Assembly: GCF_937924975.1 (NCBI RefSeq)
Contig: NZ_CALEYG010000048.1
Span: 1-56,997, forward strand
DNA: 56,997 bases
Reading direction: 5' to 3'
Source of the DNA: an uncultured Stomatobaculum sp.
GTDB lineage: Bacteria; Bacillota; Clostridia; Lachnospirales; Lachnospiraceae
The notes under the pieces were generated by a model that was not told where the DNA came from, made no database searches, and saw nothing but the letters and a program-made list of their open reading frames with translations. The translations under genes were made by a program, and so were the position numbers. Shown in pieces: positions 17,128 through 25,269 of the stretch; the stretch's first letter is position 1; the number at the start of each line of letters is the position of its first letter.

Positions 17128-17190
17128 TCAGACCGTAAAGCCGTAAAAGTAAAAGTACCAATAGCCGTTGACTGCGAACTTCTGACTCAT
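17128..17190 (-). CDS. Aromatic leader peptide of the aroF-aroB attenuator
   Basis: A 20-codon reading frame starts at ATG 17190 with AGAGAGG 10 bases upstream and ends in TGA. Its product contains GYWYFYFYGF: four Tyr, one Trp and three of its four Phe within codons 10-18. Such a run of codons for the end products of the pathway is the hallmark of ribosome-mediated attenuation. The ribosome would stall here when charged Tyr, Phe or Trp tRNA is scarce and prevent the downstream terminator from forming. It is too short for usual gene callers. The role is inferred from composition and position. Confidence 0.85.
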   Translation of the reverse strand: MSQKFAVNGYWYFYFYGFTV

Positions 17191-17234
17191 AAAATAAAGA
17201 CCTCTCTCGTATGGCGTCCCCTTTTGTTGAAGGG

Positions 17235-17263
17235 AATATAGCACCATGTGCGGGAGAGGTCAA
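17235..17263 (-). promoter_or_regulatory. Promoter of the leader-aroF-aroB operon
   Basis: On the minus strand TTGACC (17258-17263), a 17-base spacer and TATATT (17235-17240) give a near-consensus sigma-A promoter about 45 bases upstream of the leader peptide start. It lies just beyond the APC permease gene, which has no visible terminator of its own. Confidence 0.85.
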
Positions 17264-17297
17264 GCTTTTTTTGATTGTCAGTGCCTATCCCGCGGCA

Positions 17298-18683
17298 TTA
17301 AGCCTTCTTGCGGGAGCGGTAGAAGTAGACACCTGCCGGAAGCAAAATATAGCCGATCAGCATGGCAACGATTGCGTAGTAGTTCGGCACGGTCTTGCCA
17401 CCCACCTCAATCGAGAACTGCGCCGCCCACTTGAATTTCGCGAGCAGAAAGACCGTGAGGCCGAGAGACAGCAGAGAGAACGGAACATCCAGCACAAAGT
17501 TTTTCTTCGGGTTCGGAATCACCTCGCCGCGGTTCTTGCCGTAGTAGAAGGTAATGACCGCGAGCGGCACGAGCACAAACTGCACGAAACGGCTGATCGA
17601 GCTGATAATCATGATGCCGCGCATGTCATACCGAAAGGCCATCGGGATGATAATGGCAAGCGCCACGGTGAGCAGGAAGGCATAAATCGGGACGCCGCTG
17701 CCCGTGCGCTTTGCGAAAATCGGCGGAACCAGTCCGTCCGAAGCCATGGCCTCGAGCACACGCGGTGTCAGGAAGGATGCAGCGACATTGATGCCGAACA
17801 TCGAGACCAGCGCGCCGCCGACAATGAGACCCTTTAAGAGCGGGTTCGGGAAGACCGCCGCAAGCACCACGACATCCTTCGAAGTGACCAGGGACACCGG
17901 ATCAATCCGCATGGCGACAAAGACAATGCCGCAGTAGATGAGGGCGATGATGCCGATGGCGAGCGGGAGCGCGCGCGGCAGGTTCTTCTCCGGATTTTCC
18001 ATGTCTCCCGAGCCGCTCGCGACACTCTCAAAGCCCGTGAACGCATAGAACGCCGAGATGACAGCCGTCACGAAGCCGCTCGTGGTGAGCGCCGGGATTA
18101 ACTTCTCGCCCGCGTCGTTCGTGAGAAACTCGACTTCCGCGAGGCGGTTCACACCGGTCGTGAGAATCAGGAAGAGACCCGCTACCACCGTGAGCACCAG
18201 CGCGCCGAGCTTACCGACGGTCGAGAGGTTTGAGACCATGCGGAACACCTGCATGCCGCAGATGTTGATGATGAGCAAAATGACCATGAGGCAGAGGAAG
18301 CCGAGGGTCACATTGGAAATCTTGCTCGTGTCGAGGCGCAAAATCTGAAGCGCTGTCTTCACGACACCCGTCGCCATGACGCCCCAGGCAATGCTGGCCG
18401 AGACAAAGCGCGTTGCGCCGACATATAACCCGGCGCTCTCACCGAACGCCGCCTCCGTGTACGCATAAGCCGCGCCGCTCTTTACGACATAGCGGGAAGC
18501 CGACGCAAAGGTCACGGCGAGACACGCCGCAAAGAGCGCCGCACAGAAATAAATCTCCGGCGCCATGCTACCGACCTGTTTCGCTACACTGCCCGGCGAG
18601 AGGAAAATGCCGGTTCCGATGACTGCGTTAATCGTGAGTAAAACAATGGACCAAAATCCTAACTTTTGACTCTTCTCTTTCAC
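17298..18683 (-). CDS. APC superfamily amino-acid permease
   Basis: The GTG at 18683 (VKEKSQKLGFWSIVLLTINAVIGTGIFLSPG) follows AAAGGCGG. About 461 residues with twelve membrane segments and the APC helix-1 motif NAVIGTGIFLSPG. The protein takes up an amino acid or amine by proton coupling or exchange; the substrate is not clear. It lies 22 bases downstream of a PuuD-type hydrolase and in one run with a UPF0597 enzyme, so an amino acid or gamma-glutamyl compound is a reasonable guess. Confidence 0.88.
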   Translation of the reverse strand: MKEKSQKLGFWSIVLLTINAVIGTGIFLSPGSVAKQVGSMAPEIYFCAALFAACLAVTFASASRYVVKSGAAYAYTEAAFGESAGLYVGATRFVSASIAWGVMATGVVKTALQILRLDTSKISNVTLGFLCLMVILLIINICGMQVFRMVSNLSTVGKLGALVLTVVAGLFLILTTGVNRLAEVEFLTNDAGEKLIPALTTSGFVTAVISAFYAFTGFESVASGSGDMENPEKNLPRALPLAIGIIALIYCGIVFVAMRIDPVSLVTSKDVVVLAAVFPNPLLKGLIVGGALVSMFGINVAASFLTPRVLEAMASDGLVPPIFAKRTGSGVPIYAFLLTVALAIIIPMAFRYDMRGIMIISSISRFVQFVLVPLAVITFYYGKNRGEVIPNPKKNFVLDVPFSLLSLGLTVFLLAKFKWAAQFSIEVGGKTVPNYYAIVAMLIGYILLPAGVYFYRSRKKA

Positions 18684-18705
18684 AAAATCCGCCTTTCCCG
18701 TTCGC

Positions 18706-19455
18706 TCAGTTTTCCGCTGTCTGATGCCGCTGTCCCGCCGCAATGAATGCACTCCAAAGTTTTCGCATGACCAGATCCACACGCTCAAGCATTTCCGGAT
18801 GCCACTGGACCGCAATCAGAAAATCATCGCCCGGAAGCTCGATTGCCTCGATCACACCGTCCGCCGCCGTCGCGACCTCGGTGAAGGGGTCTCCGACCTT
18901 CTTCACCGTCTGGTGGTGGAAGGAATTCACGCGGTGAGAGGTGACACCGAGAATCTCCGCGAGCTTCGAGCCTGCCTTTACCGCCACGCTGTGGGTTGCA
19001 AGACGCGGGCTGTGTCCCTGCGAGTGCTTCAGAGTCTCCCCCTGACGCTCGCCGAGATCCTGACAGAGGCTGCCGCCCTCCGCGACATTGATGAGCTGGA
19101 AGCCGCGGCACACACCGAGAATCGGCAGATGGCGCTCTCTCGCAAGCTCATAGAGCGTGAAGTCATAGCTGTCGCGCTCCGGCACAATCTTGCCGAGGCC
19201 GCGGTGCGGCTCCTCGCCGTAGTAAATCGGGTCAATGTCATCACCGCCGGTGATTAACAGCGCGTCCAGCTTGTCGACCACCGCCGAAAGCGCCCCGCGG
19301 TCGCCGTTCATCGGAATCATGACCGGCACGCCGCCGGCTGCGAGAATCGCATTGATATAATCCTCATTCACATAAATGCGGCGATAGCCCGGGAAAATGC
19401 CCCCGTCGTCCGTAATAAGTCCCGTCGAAATACCGATTACCGCTCTCTTCTCCAT
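18706..19455 (-). CDS. Gamma-glutamyl-gamma-aminobutyrate hydrolase family (PuuD-type) protein
   Basis: The start at 19455 (MEKRAVIGIST) has AAGGAAG upstream. The 249-residue class I amidotransferase-fold hydrolase has LITGGDDIDPIYYGEE, the nucleophile Cys in LGVCRGFQLINV, NSFHHQ and the His-Glu pair in QWHPEM. PuuD splits gamma-glutamyl bonds, for example gamma-glutamyl-GABA. No signal peptide is present, so it is cytoplasmic. It lies between the UPF0597 and permease genes in a leftward operon. A lipoprotein paralogue is at 4732-5541. Confidence 0.9.
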   Translation of the reverse strand: MEKRAVIGISTGLITDDGGIFPGYRRIYVNEDYINAILAAGGVPVMIPMNGDRGALSAVVDKLDALLITGGDDIDPIYYGEEPHRGLGKIVPERDSYDFTLYELARERHLPILGVCRGFQLINVAEGGSLCQDLGERQGETLKHSQGHSPRLATHSVAVKAGSKLAEILGVTSHRVNSFHHQTVKKVGDPFTEVATAADGVIEAIELPGDDFLIAVQWHPEMLERVDLVMRKLWSAFIAAGQRHQTAEN

Positions 19456-19472
19456 GTCTGTCACTTCCTTTC

Positions 19473-20780
19473 TCAGATGCAATCGTCCACATTGACCTCG
19501 TCGGTCATGACGCGCAGAATTTCCTTGTCCGTGTCACGCATACCGACTCTGCCGATATATCCCATGTTCTTGATGGTCTCCTCGACATCGCTCTCGACAA
19601 TGCCCTCACCCGCCTGGAAACAGCGGTTACTCATGCTCATGTGATGTGCGAGAATCGCCGCGTGCAGGGAACTCGCAATCTTTGCCGCGCAGCTCGGCTT
19701 CGCCCCGTCGCAAACAATACCGCCGACATTGCCGAGTGTGTTCGTAATCGTGCGGGAAATCTGCGCGTAGTCGCCGCCGCAGAGGAAACTGATGCCGGCC
19801 CCCGCGCCGCAGGACGCCGAAACCGCACCGCAAAACGCGGACAGGGCGCCGATATAGTGTTTGATGTAAATCGAGACCAGATTGCTCACAATCAGCGCGC
19901 GGAGCATTCTGTCCTCTGAGACCTGCAGCTCCCGCGCATACTCGACAACCGGCATACTGACCGTGATCCCCTGGTTGCCGCTGCCCGAGTTAATGACGAC
20001 CGGCATCGGACATCCGCTCATTCTCGCATCGCTGCCCGCCGCCGCGCGCGCACAGGCGCGACACTTCACATCGCTGCCGAAGGTCTCGAGTATCGTGCTG
20101 CCGATATTGGCGCCCCAGTTCTTGTCGAGGCCCTCCTGCGAAATCGCGAGATTGCACTCCACCTGACGCCGCAGCACCTCGCGAACTTCCGAGAGATCGG
20201 CCTCCTCCGCGTACTCGATGATGCCCTTCAGATTCATGTGATCGCGCGGCGTCTTGTACACATTGCCCTCGACCGCGCGCGACGCCTCATCCTGTTCGAG
20301 CTCCTTTTCGTCGCGGAAAATATGACTGATGTTGGTGTGCTTCTTCTCGATTATCACTTCTGCCGTATGATGATCGCCGAAGACCTTCGCCGCAATGTAG
20401 AGATTCGGCGCATTCTCCGCAAAGAGCACCTTACAGAAGCCCGCCGCCGCAAGTTCGCGCGTCTTTTCGCGCGCGCTGTCCGTCACATCCGCAATGACCT
20501 CGAGCTGCTTCTCCGGGTTGCCGCCGACAAGTCCCAGAATACCCGCGACCGCAATACCTTTCTGTCCGCCCGCGTTCGGCACCGCGACCGCCTTTACGTT
20601 CTTGATGATGTTGCCGGAACAGCTGAGCTCCATGCGACGTGCCTCCTCGCCGAGCACTTTGCCCGCGACCGAAGCCGCATACGCAATCGCAATCGGCTCG
20701 GTGCAGCCCATGGCCGGAATCAGCTCCTCCCGCAAAATGGCCGCGTAGCGTTCCTTTTCTTCCTGCCGCAATTCACTCAT
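19473..20780 (-). CDS. UPF0597/L-serine dehydratase-alpha-like family protein (CdsB/YhaM type)
   Basis: 435 residues with MGCTEPIAIAYAAS near the N-terminus, CSGNIIKNVKAVAVPNAGGQKG, INSGSGNQGITVSMPV and a Cys-rich C-terminal half (CGAVSASCGAGAG, CDGAKPSCAAKI). This matches the UPF0597 family, related to iron-sulfur serine dehydratases; some members are cysteine desulfidases that release H2S, pyruvate and ammonia. The conserved Cys residues suggest an oxygen-sensitive Fe-S cluster. Its start overlaps the ABC-F stop by four bases. The exact substrate is uncertain. Confidence 0.85.
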   Translation of the reverse strand: MSELRQEEKERYAAILREELIPAMGCTEPIAIAYAASVAGKVLGEEARRMELSCSGNIIKNVKAVAVPNAGGQKGIAVAGILGLVGGNPEKQLEVIADVTDSAREKTRELAAAGFCKVLFAENAPNLYIAAKVFGDHHTAEVIIEKKHTNISHIFRDEKELEQDEASRAVEGNVYKTPRDHMNLKGIIEYAEEADLSEVREVLRRQVECNLAISQEGLDKNWGANIGSTILETFGSDVKCRACARAAAGSDARMSGCPMPVVINSGSGNQGITVSMPVVEYARELQVSEDRMLRALIVSNLVSIYIKHYIGALSAFCGAVSASCGAGAGISFLCGGDYAQISRTITNTLGNVGGIVCDGAKPSCAAKIASSLHAAILAHHMSMSNRCFQAGEGIVESDVEETIKNMGYIGRVGMRDTDKEILRVMTDEVNVDDCI

Positions 20781-22612
20781 GCCTTTGCTTCCTTTTCCGA
20801 TTCTATTTCCGCCTGCAGTTCCGTCAAAAACTCCCAGCGCTCCATGCGCTCGAGAAGTTTTGCCTCTACCTCTTCGCGCTCCTCATCGAGCGCGGTGAGA
20901 CGCTGAAAGTCACTCGCCGAAGCGGTATACTCTGTCTCAATCTCCGCAATGCGCGCCTCAAGCGCCGCAATCTCATCCTCGATGTGTAAAAAATCCTGCT
21001 TTTCCTGGTAGGTCATGCGGCGCGCTCTCTGCCGCCTCGTCTCCTCGGCGCGCTGCTTGCTCGCCTCTTTTTCGGCGCTCACCGTACTTTCCGCGCTGCT
21101 GCCGCTCTCGCCGCCGGCCGCTTCCCGCCTTAGCTTCTCGACCTGATAGTCCGTATAGCCGCCCTCGTACTGCGAAATCACTCCGTCCTCGAGCGCCAGA
21201 ATGCGGTGCACGGTCCGGTCCAGGAAGTAGCGGTCATGGCTCACCGCGATCACAATGCCCGCAAAGCTGTCCAGATAGTCCTCTAAGACGGTCATGGTGC
21301 GGATATCAAGGTCGTTGGTCGGCTCGTCCAGAATCAAAAGATTCGGCGCGCCCATCAAGACTTTCAAGAGATACAGCCGCCGCTTCTCGCCGCCCGAGAG
21401 CTTCTCGACCTTCATATAGTGTTGCGAGCTCGGGAAAAGAAAGCGCTCCAGCATCTTGGCCGCGCTGATCGGTCCCTCTGGGCTCGGCACAAACTCCGCA
21501 ATTTCTTTGATGCTCTCGATCACTGTGAGCTCACCCGGGAGTGCCTCGTTTTCCTGGCTGAAGTAGCCTATCTTCACGGTCTGCCCGATTTCGACTTCGC
21601 CGCTGTCCGGCTTCAAAAGCCCCGTAATCAGCTTTAAGAGCGTACTCTTGCCCGCGCCGTTTCGGCCTATGATACCGAGCCTGTCATTCTTCTGAAACTG
21701 GTAGCTGAAATCTCGAAACAGGCATTTTCCGTCGTAGGCCTTGCTCACATCGTGAAACGCGAGTGTGGTCTTCCCGAGCCGCGAGTAGGCCGAGGCAAAT
21801 TGCAGCGCCGCTTCCTCTTCCGGTCCGGAGAGCGCCGAGAGCTTTTCGTAGCGGGCAATCCGCTCCTTTGACTTGGTGCCGCGGGCGCGCGCACCGCGCT
21901 GCATCCAGGCGAGCTCCTTTCTGAGAATGCTCTGTCTGGTTCTCTCGTTCGCCTGTCGGATATCAAGACGCTCCGCCTTCAGCGCGAGGAACCCCTCATA
22001 ATTGGTATCATAGGAATAGAGCTTTCCGCGGTCCAGCTCCAGAATGCGCGTGCAGACCGAATCGAGAAAGTAGCGGTCGTGCGTGACCATGAGAAGCGCG
22101 CCGCGAAAGTTCTTTAAGTAGTTCTCGAGCCACTCCGCGGTCTCGCCGTCCAGGTGGTTGGTCGGCTCGTCGAGAATCAGAAGATCCGCCGGATGAAGAA
22201 GCACGCCCGCGAGCGCCACGCGCTTTTTCTCACCGCCCGACATCGTATCGCAGACCGCCTCCGCGTCGCCGACACCGAGCGCGGCGAGCAGTTTTTTTGC
22301 CGCCGCGCTCGTATCTTCTCCGCTCACCTCGCCCCCCGCAATGCGGAGGCAGGCGGCGAGCGCGGTCTCCGCCGTAAGAAACCGCGGGTTTTGCGAGAGA
22401 AAGCGAATCCGCAGCCCCTTTCGTACAATCAGTTCGCCGCCGTCCGGACTCTCCTCCCCCGCCACAATACGGAGCAGGGTGGATTTTCCGGTTCCGTTCA
22501 CGCCAATCAGCGCCAGCTTTTCGCCCTCCCCGATATAACAGGCGGTGTCGTCGAAAAGCTTCCGCGCCGTATAAACCTTTTCTAAATGTTCAACAGAGAC
22601 AATTGTATTCAT
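20777..22612 (-). CDS. ABC-F family ATPase (Uup-like)
   Basis: 611 residues with two ATPase domains and no membrane segments: GVNGTGKSTLL, MSGGEKKRVALAG, LILDEPTNHLD in the first, and GRNGAGKSTLL, LSGGEKRRLYLLK, LILDEPTNDLD in the second. A charged linker (about residues 230-290) and a C-terminal coiled coil (about 500-611) match Uup-type ABC-F proteins, which act on ribosomes or DNA-repair intermediates and do not transport. No ribosome binding site is visible and a candidate -10 lies only six bases before the ATG, so the transcript may be leaderless. Confidence 0.9.
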   Translation of the reverse strand: MNTIVSVEHLEKVYTARKLFDDTACYIGEGEKLALIGVNGTGKSTLLRIVAGEESPDGGELIVRKGLRIRFLSQNPRFLTAETALAACLRIAGGEVSGEDTSAAAKKLLAALGVGDAEAVCDTMSGGEKKRVALAGVLLHPADLLILDEPTNHLDGETAEWLENYLKNFRGALLMVTHDRYFLDSVCTRILELDRGKLYSYDTNYEGFLALKAERLDIRQANERTRQSILRKELAWMQRGARARGTKSKERIARYEKLSALSGPEEEAALQFASAYSRLGKTTLAFHDVSKAYDGKCLFRDFSYQFQKNDRLGIIGRNGAGKSTLLKLITGLLKPDSGEVEIGQTVKIGYFSQENEALPGELTVIESIKEIAEFVPSPEGPISAAKMLERFLFPSSQHYMKVEKLSGGEKRRLYLLKVLMGAPNLLILDEPTNDLDIRTMTVLEDYLDSFAGIVIAVSHDRYFLDRTVHRILALEDGVISQYEGGYTDYQVEKLRREAAGGESGSSAESTVSAEKEASKQRAEETRRQRARRMTYQEKQDFLHIEDEIAALEARIAEIETEYTASASDFQRLTALDEEREEVEAKLLERMERWEFLTELQAEIESEKEAKA

Positions 22613-22618
22613 AATTTC

Positions 22619-22647
22619 AGTATAACAAAGCTCTCCGTGATAGAAAA
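22619..22647 (-). promoter_or_regulatory. Candidate promoter placing ABC-F on a leaderless transcript
   Basis: On the minus strand TATACT (22619-22624) ends six bases before the ABC-F ATG. The -35 (TTTTCT or TTTCTA, 16-17 bases upstream) is weak. The position would put transcription initiation at or next to the start codon. Confidence 0.35.
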
Positions 22648-22684
22648 GGCTGTAAAAAATGCAAGATGCATTTTTTACAGCCTT
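22646..22684 (-). terminator. Terminator downstream of glsA
   Basis: A perfect inverted repeat (AAGGCTGTAAAAAATGCA with its complement, 2-3 base loop) runs into CCTTTTC on the minus strand. It sits 18 bases after the glsA stop and separates the glutaminase operon from the ABC-F operon. Confidence 0.75.
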
Positions 22685-22702
22685 AATTTTGTTTGGCGGA
22701 AC

Positions 22703-23623
22703 TTATGCAAAGATGTGGTAGCCGAGGTGCTCCGAGAGATATTGTAAAATTTTCTCGCCGCCCACGCTGTTTCCCTTCTTGTTCAGCATCGGCCCGAAGG
22801 TACCGATCCCCATGCCGTTCTGCCCGACCGCGACAATGCCGCCACCGACACCGCTCTTCGAGGGCAGGCCGACCTTGACCGCGTACTCACCCGACTCGTC
22901 GTACATGCCGCAGAGCATCATGAGCGTCGTCACGATGCGGACAATATCGGCGTCGAGGAGACGCTCCCCAGTCTTCGGATCAATGCCCTTGTTCGAGAGA
23001 ATCATCGCGTAATGCGCGAGATCCTTCGCCGTGCACATGACCGAGCACATGCGGAAGTAGACATCCAGCACGTCCTCCGGCTCGCCGTCCAGCACGTGAT
23101 CGCTCTTTAAGAGATAGGCAATCGAGCGGTTTCTGGTGCCCGTCCGCTTCTCGGAGTGGTACACCTTCTCGTTCAACTGAATCTTCGGATTGCCGCAGAG
23201 CTTTCTGACCAGCGTGAGGAACTCCCCGAACGGATCCGCCGCCGCAATGCAGTCCGCCGTCACAATCGCACCCGCATTGATCATCGGGTTGAACGGCCGC
23301 CAGTCCTTTAACTCGAGCTGGAGTATGCTGTCAAAGCGGTCGCCGGTCGGCTCCATGCCCACCTTTGAGAAGGTGTGGTCATAGCCCGAAGTCTGCAGCG
23401 CAAGAATCAGCGAAAAGGTCTTCGCGATGCTCTGCATGGTAAACGGAATATTGTAGTCGCCTGCCTTGTACATGCTGCCGTCCGCATTCATAATGCAGCA
23501 GCCCAGGTTCGACGAATCCGCTTTTGCGAGCTCCGGAATGTAGCTTGCAACCTTTCCCTCAATCAGTACGTTCTGGCCCTCTGCGAGCGCTTCCTCAAGA
23601 ATCTGTTGAACATCCTGTTCCAT
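22703..23623 (-). CDS. glsA: Glutaminase A
   Basis: The start at 23623 (MEQDVQQILEEAL) follows AAGGGG; 306 residues, normal for serine-type glutaminases. It contains the catalytic Ser-x2-Lys (FTMQSIAKTF), NPMINAGAIVT, and the C-terminal GLPSKSGVGGGIVAV. It hydrolyses glutamine to glutamate and ammonia in the cytoplasm. The gene is 26 bases downstream of an AGCS symporter, so uptake and hydrolysis of glutamine are probably linked. Confidence 0.94.
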   Translation of the reverse strand: MEQDVQQILEEALAEGQNVLIEGKVASYIPELAKADSSNLGCCIMNADGSMYKAGDYNIPFTMQSIAKTFSLILALQTSGYDHTFSKVGMEPTGDRFDSILQLELKDWRPFNPMINAGAIVTADCIAAADPFGEFLTLVRKLCGNPKIQLNEKVYHSEKRTGTRNRSIAYLLKSDHVLDGEPEDVLDVYFRMCSVMCTAKDLAHYAMILSNKGIDPKTGERLLDADIVRIVTTLMMLCGMYDESGEYAVKVGLPSKSGVGGGIVAVGQNGMGIGTFGPMLNKKGNSVGGEKILQYLSEHLGYHIFA

Positions 23624-23649
23624 TATTTTTCCCCTTATCTTGTCGTAAC

Positions 23650-25068
23650 TCAATCCTTCCAGTAATCCAGCTCATCGGGGTTCAGACCGATATCCTTTGC
23701 ATGGAACACCGGCTCTTTTCCTGCTTTGCGCTGTGCCACATAGTCGTGATAGGTGCCGATTGCGACGCGGCTTAACAACACGCAGGCCACCAGGTTCAGT
23801 AAGCACATGCCGCCCATCATGATGTCCGCAATATCCCAGGCAGCTGCCATCGGGAGCAGAGCGCCGACGAAAATCACGATCACGCCGTAAATCCGGAAGC
23901 CCTTCAGGAAGCCCTGACTAGGCATGGTCTTATGGTTTAAGTATGCGAGCGCATTGTCGCAGTAGTAAAGATTTCCGATCAAAGTCGTGAACGAGAAGAG
24001 CAGCATCGCAACCGTGATGAAAAGCGGGCCGAAGTCGCCGAGCACCGCTTTGAGCGAAGTCTGCACCCACTGCGCACCCGCGAGTTCCGCGGTCGGCTCA
24101 ACGCCGGAGACCAGGCACATGAGCGCCGTCGCATTGCAGAGGATAATCGTATCGATATAGACCGAGAGCATCTGCACAAGGCCCTGCTTGGCCGGATGCG
24201 AAACCACCGCAGCCGCTGCTGCGTTCGGCGCCGAACCGACACCGGCTTCGTTCGAGTAGAGACCTCTCTTGATGCCGAAGACCAGACAGGAACCCGCAAT
24301 GCCGCCGAAGATTGCGCGGAAGTTGAACGCATCGGTGAAGATGCGGCCAAAGACCGCCGGAATCCTGCCGGCATGCATGAGGAGAACCACCAGGGTGACC
24401 ACCACGTAAGCGACGCCCATGAACGGGACAATGAAAGCCGCCGTCTTCTCAATCCGCTTGCCGCCGCCCATCACGCAGATGCCGACCAGAAGCGCGAGCA
24501 CCGCGCCGATGATGCCCGCCGCGAGCTTCGGATTTGCCATATAGAAGCCGTATGTCTGGAATGTCGACTGCGTATTGTAAGAGCAGAGCAGGTTAAAGCC
24601 ACAGGAGTAGGTGAGCAGCAGGAAGACGACGAAAATCGTCGCGAACCCCTTGCTCTTTAAGGCGTCTTCAATATAATACGCCGGGCCGCCGTAGCTCGTG
24701 CCGTCCGCCGCCTTCTTCTTGTAGACCTGTGCGAGTGTGCACTCGGTAAACGAAGACGCGCAACCGATCAGCGCCATGACTGTCATCCAGAATGCCGCAC
24801 CCGCGCCGCCGAGGCAGATTGCTGTCGAGACACCGATGATATTTCCGGTTCCGACGCAGCTCGCGGTGCTGATCATCAGCGCCTGGAAAGGCGAAGTGCC
24901 GTTCCCGTCCGTCGGCTTTGCCTTCATCACCCGCAAGCCCTCCGGCAACATCCGCACCTGTACGAAACCCATGCGAATCGTGAAATAAAGCCCCGCTGCC
25001 GCCATGACAATCAGCAAGACCGGATAGTACAGAAAGCTGTCTATCGCATCCAAAACCTGCATAACCAT
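23650..25068 (-). CDS. Sodium:amino-acid symporter, AGCS family
   Basis: The start at 25068 (MVMQVLDAIDSF) is preceded by AGGGGG. The 472-residue membrane protein has FQALMISTASCVGTGNIIGVSTAICLGGAGAAFWM, the AGCS signature near helix 2, and KRGLYSNEAGVGSAPNAAA. AGCS carriers import alanine, glycine or glutamine with Na+. Pairing with glsA in one operon points to glutamine as substrate (inference). A LysR regulator is divergent. Confidence 0.92.
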   Translation of the reverse strand: MVMQVLDAIDSFLYYPVLLIVMAAAGLYFTIRMGFVQVRMLPEGLRVMKAKPTDGNGTSPFQALMISTASCVGTGNIIGVSTAICLGGAGAAFWMTVMALIGCASSFTECTLAQVYKKKAADGTSYGGPAYYIEDALKSKGFATIFVVFLLLTYSCGFNLLCSYNTQSTFQTYGFYMANPKLAAGIIGAVLALLVGICVMGGGKRIEKTAAFIVPFMGVAYVVVTLVVLLMHAGRIPAVFGRIFTDAFNFRAIFGGIAGSCLVFGIKRGLYSNEAGVGSAPNAAAAAVVSHPAKQGLVQMLSVYIDTIILCNATALMCLVSGVEPTAELAGAQWVQTSLKAVLGDFGPLFITVAMLLFSFTTLIGNLYYCDNALAYLNHKTMPSQGFLKGFRIYGVIVIFVGALLPMAAAWDIADIMMGGMCLLNLVACVLLSRVAIGTYHDYVAQRKAGKEPVFHAKDIGLNPDELDYWKD

Positions 25069-25269
25069 GTTGCGAAACCCCCTATTCTGTTTTTTTGTCG
25101 CCACCCCAACTTGTGCACATTTACTAATACAGTCTAGCATGTAAGTATGTAAAGCGGAAATTTTTCAGACCGATAACAGCTATCCACGAAAGAAATATCA
25201 ACTGTTGGGCATTCTGTTTTTGGGTCTTATGTTGTATAATGTTATCAAGAAAACCAATGGGAGGTAGGC

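Noticed and set aside
17022..17297. T-box riboswitch upstream of aroF
   Set aside because: I found no specifier-loop structure or conserved T-box sequence; the aromatic leader peptide with terminator explains the region better.
17211..17837. A 208-codon open frame on the plus strand over the aroF promoter and APC gene
   Set aside because: It overlaps a well-defined promoter and an APC permease on the other strand; its composition (Arg, His, Asp rich) is typical of an antisense shadow.
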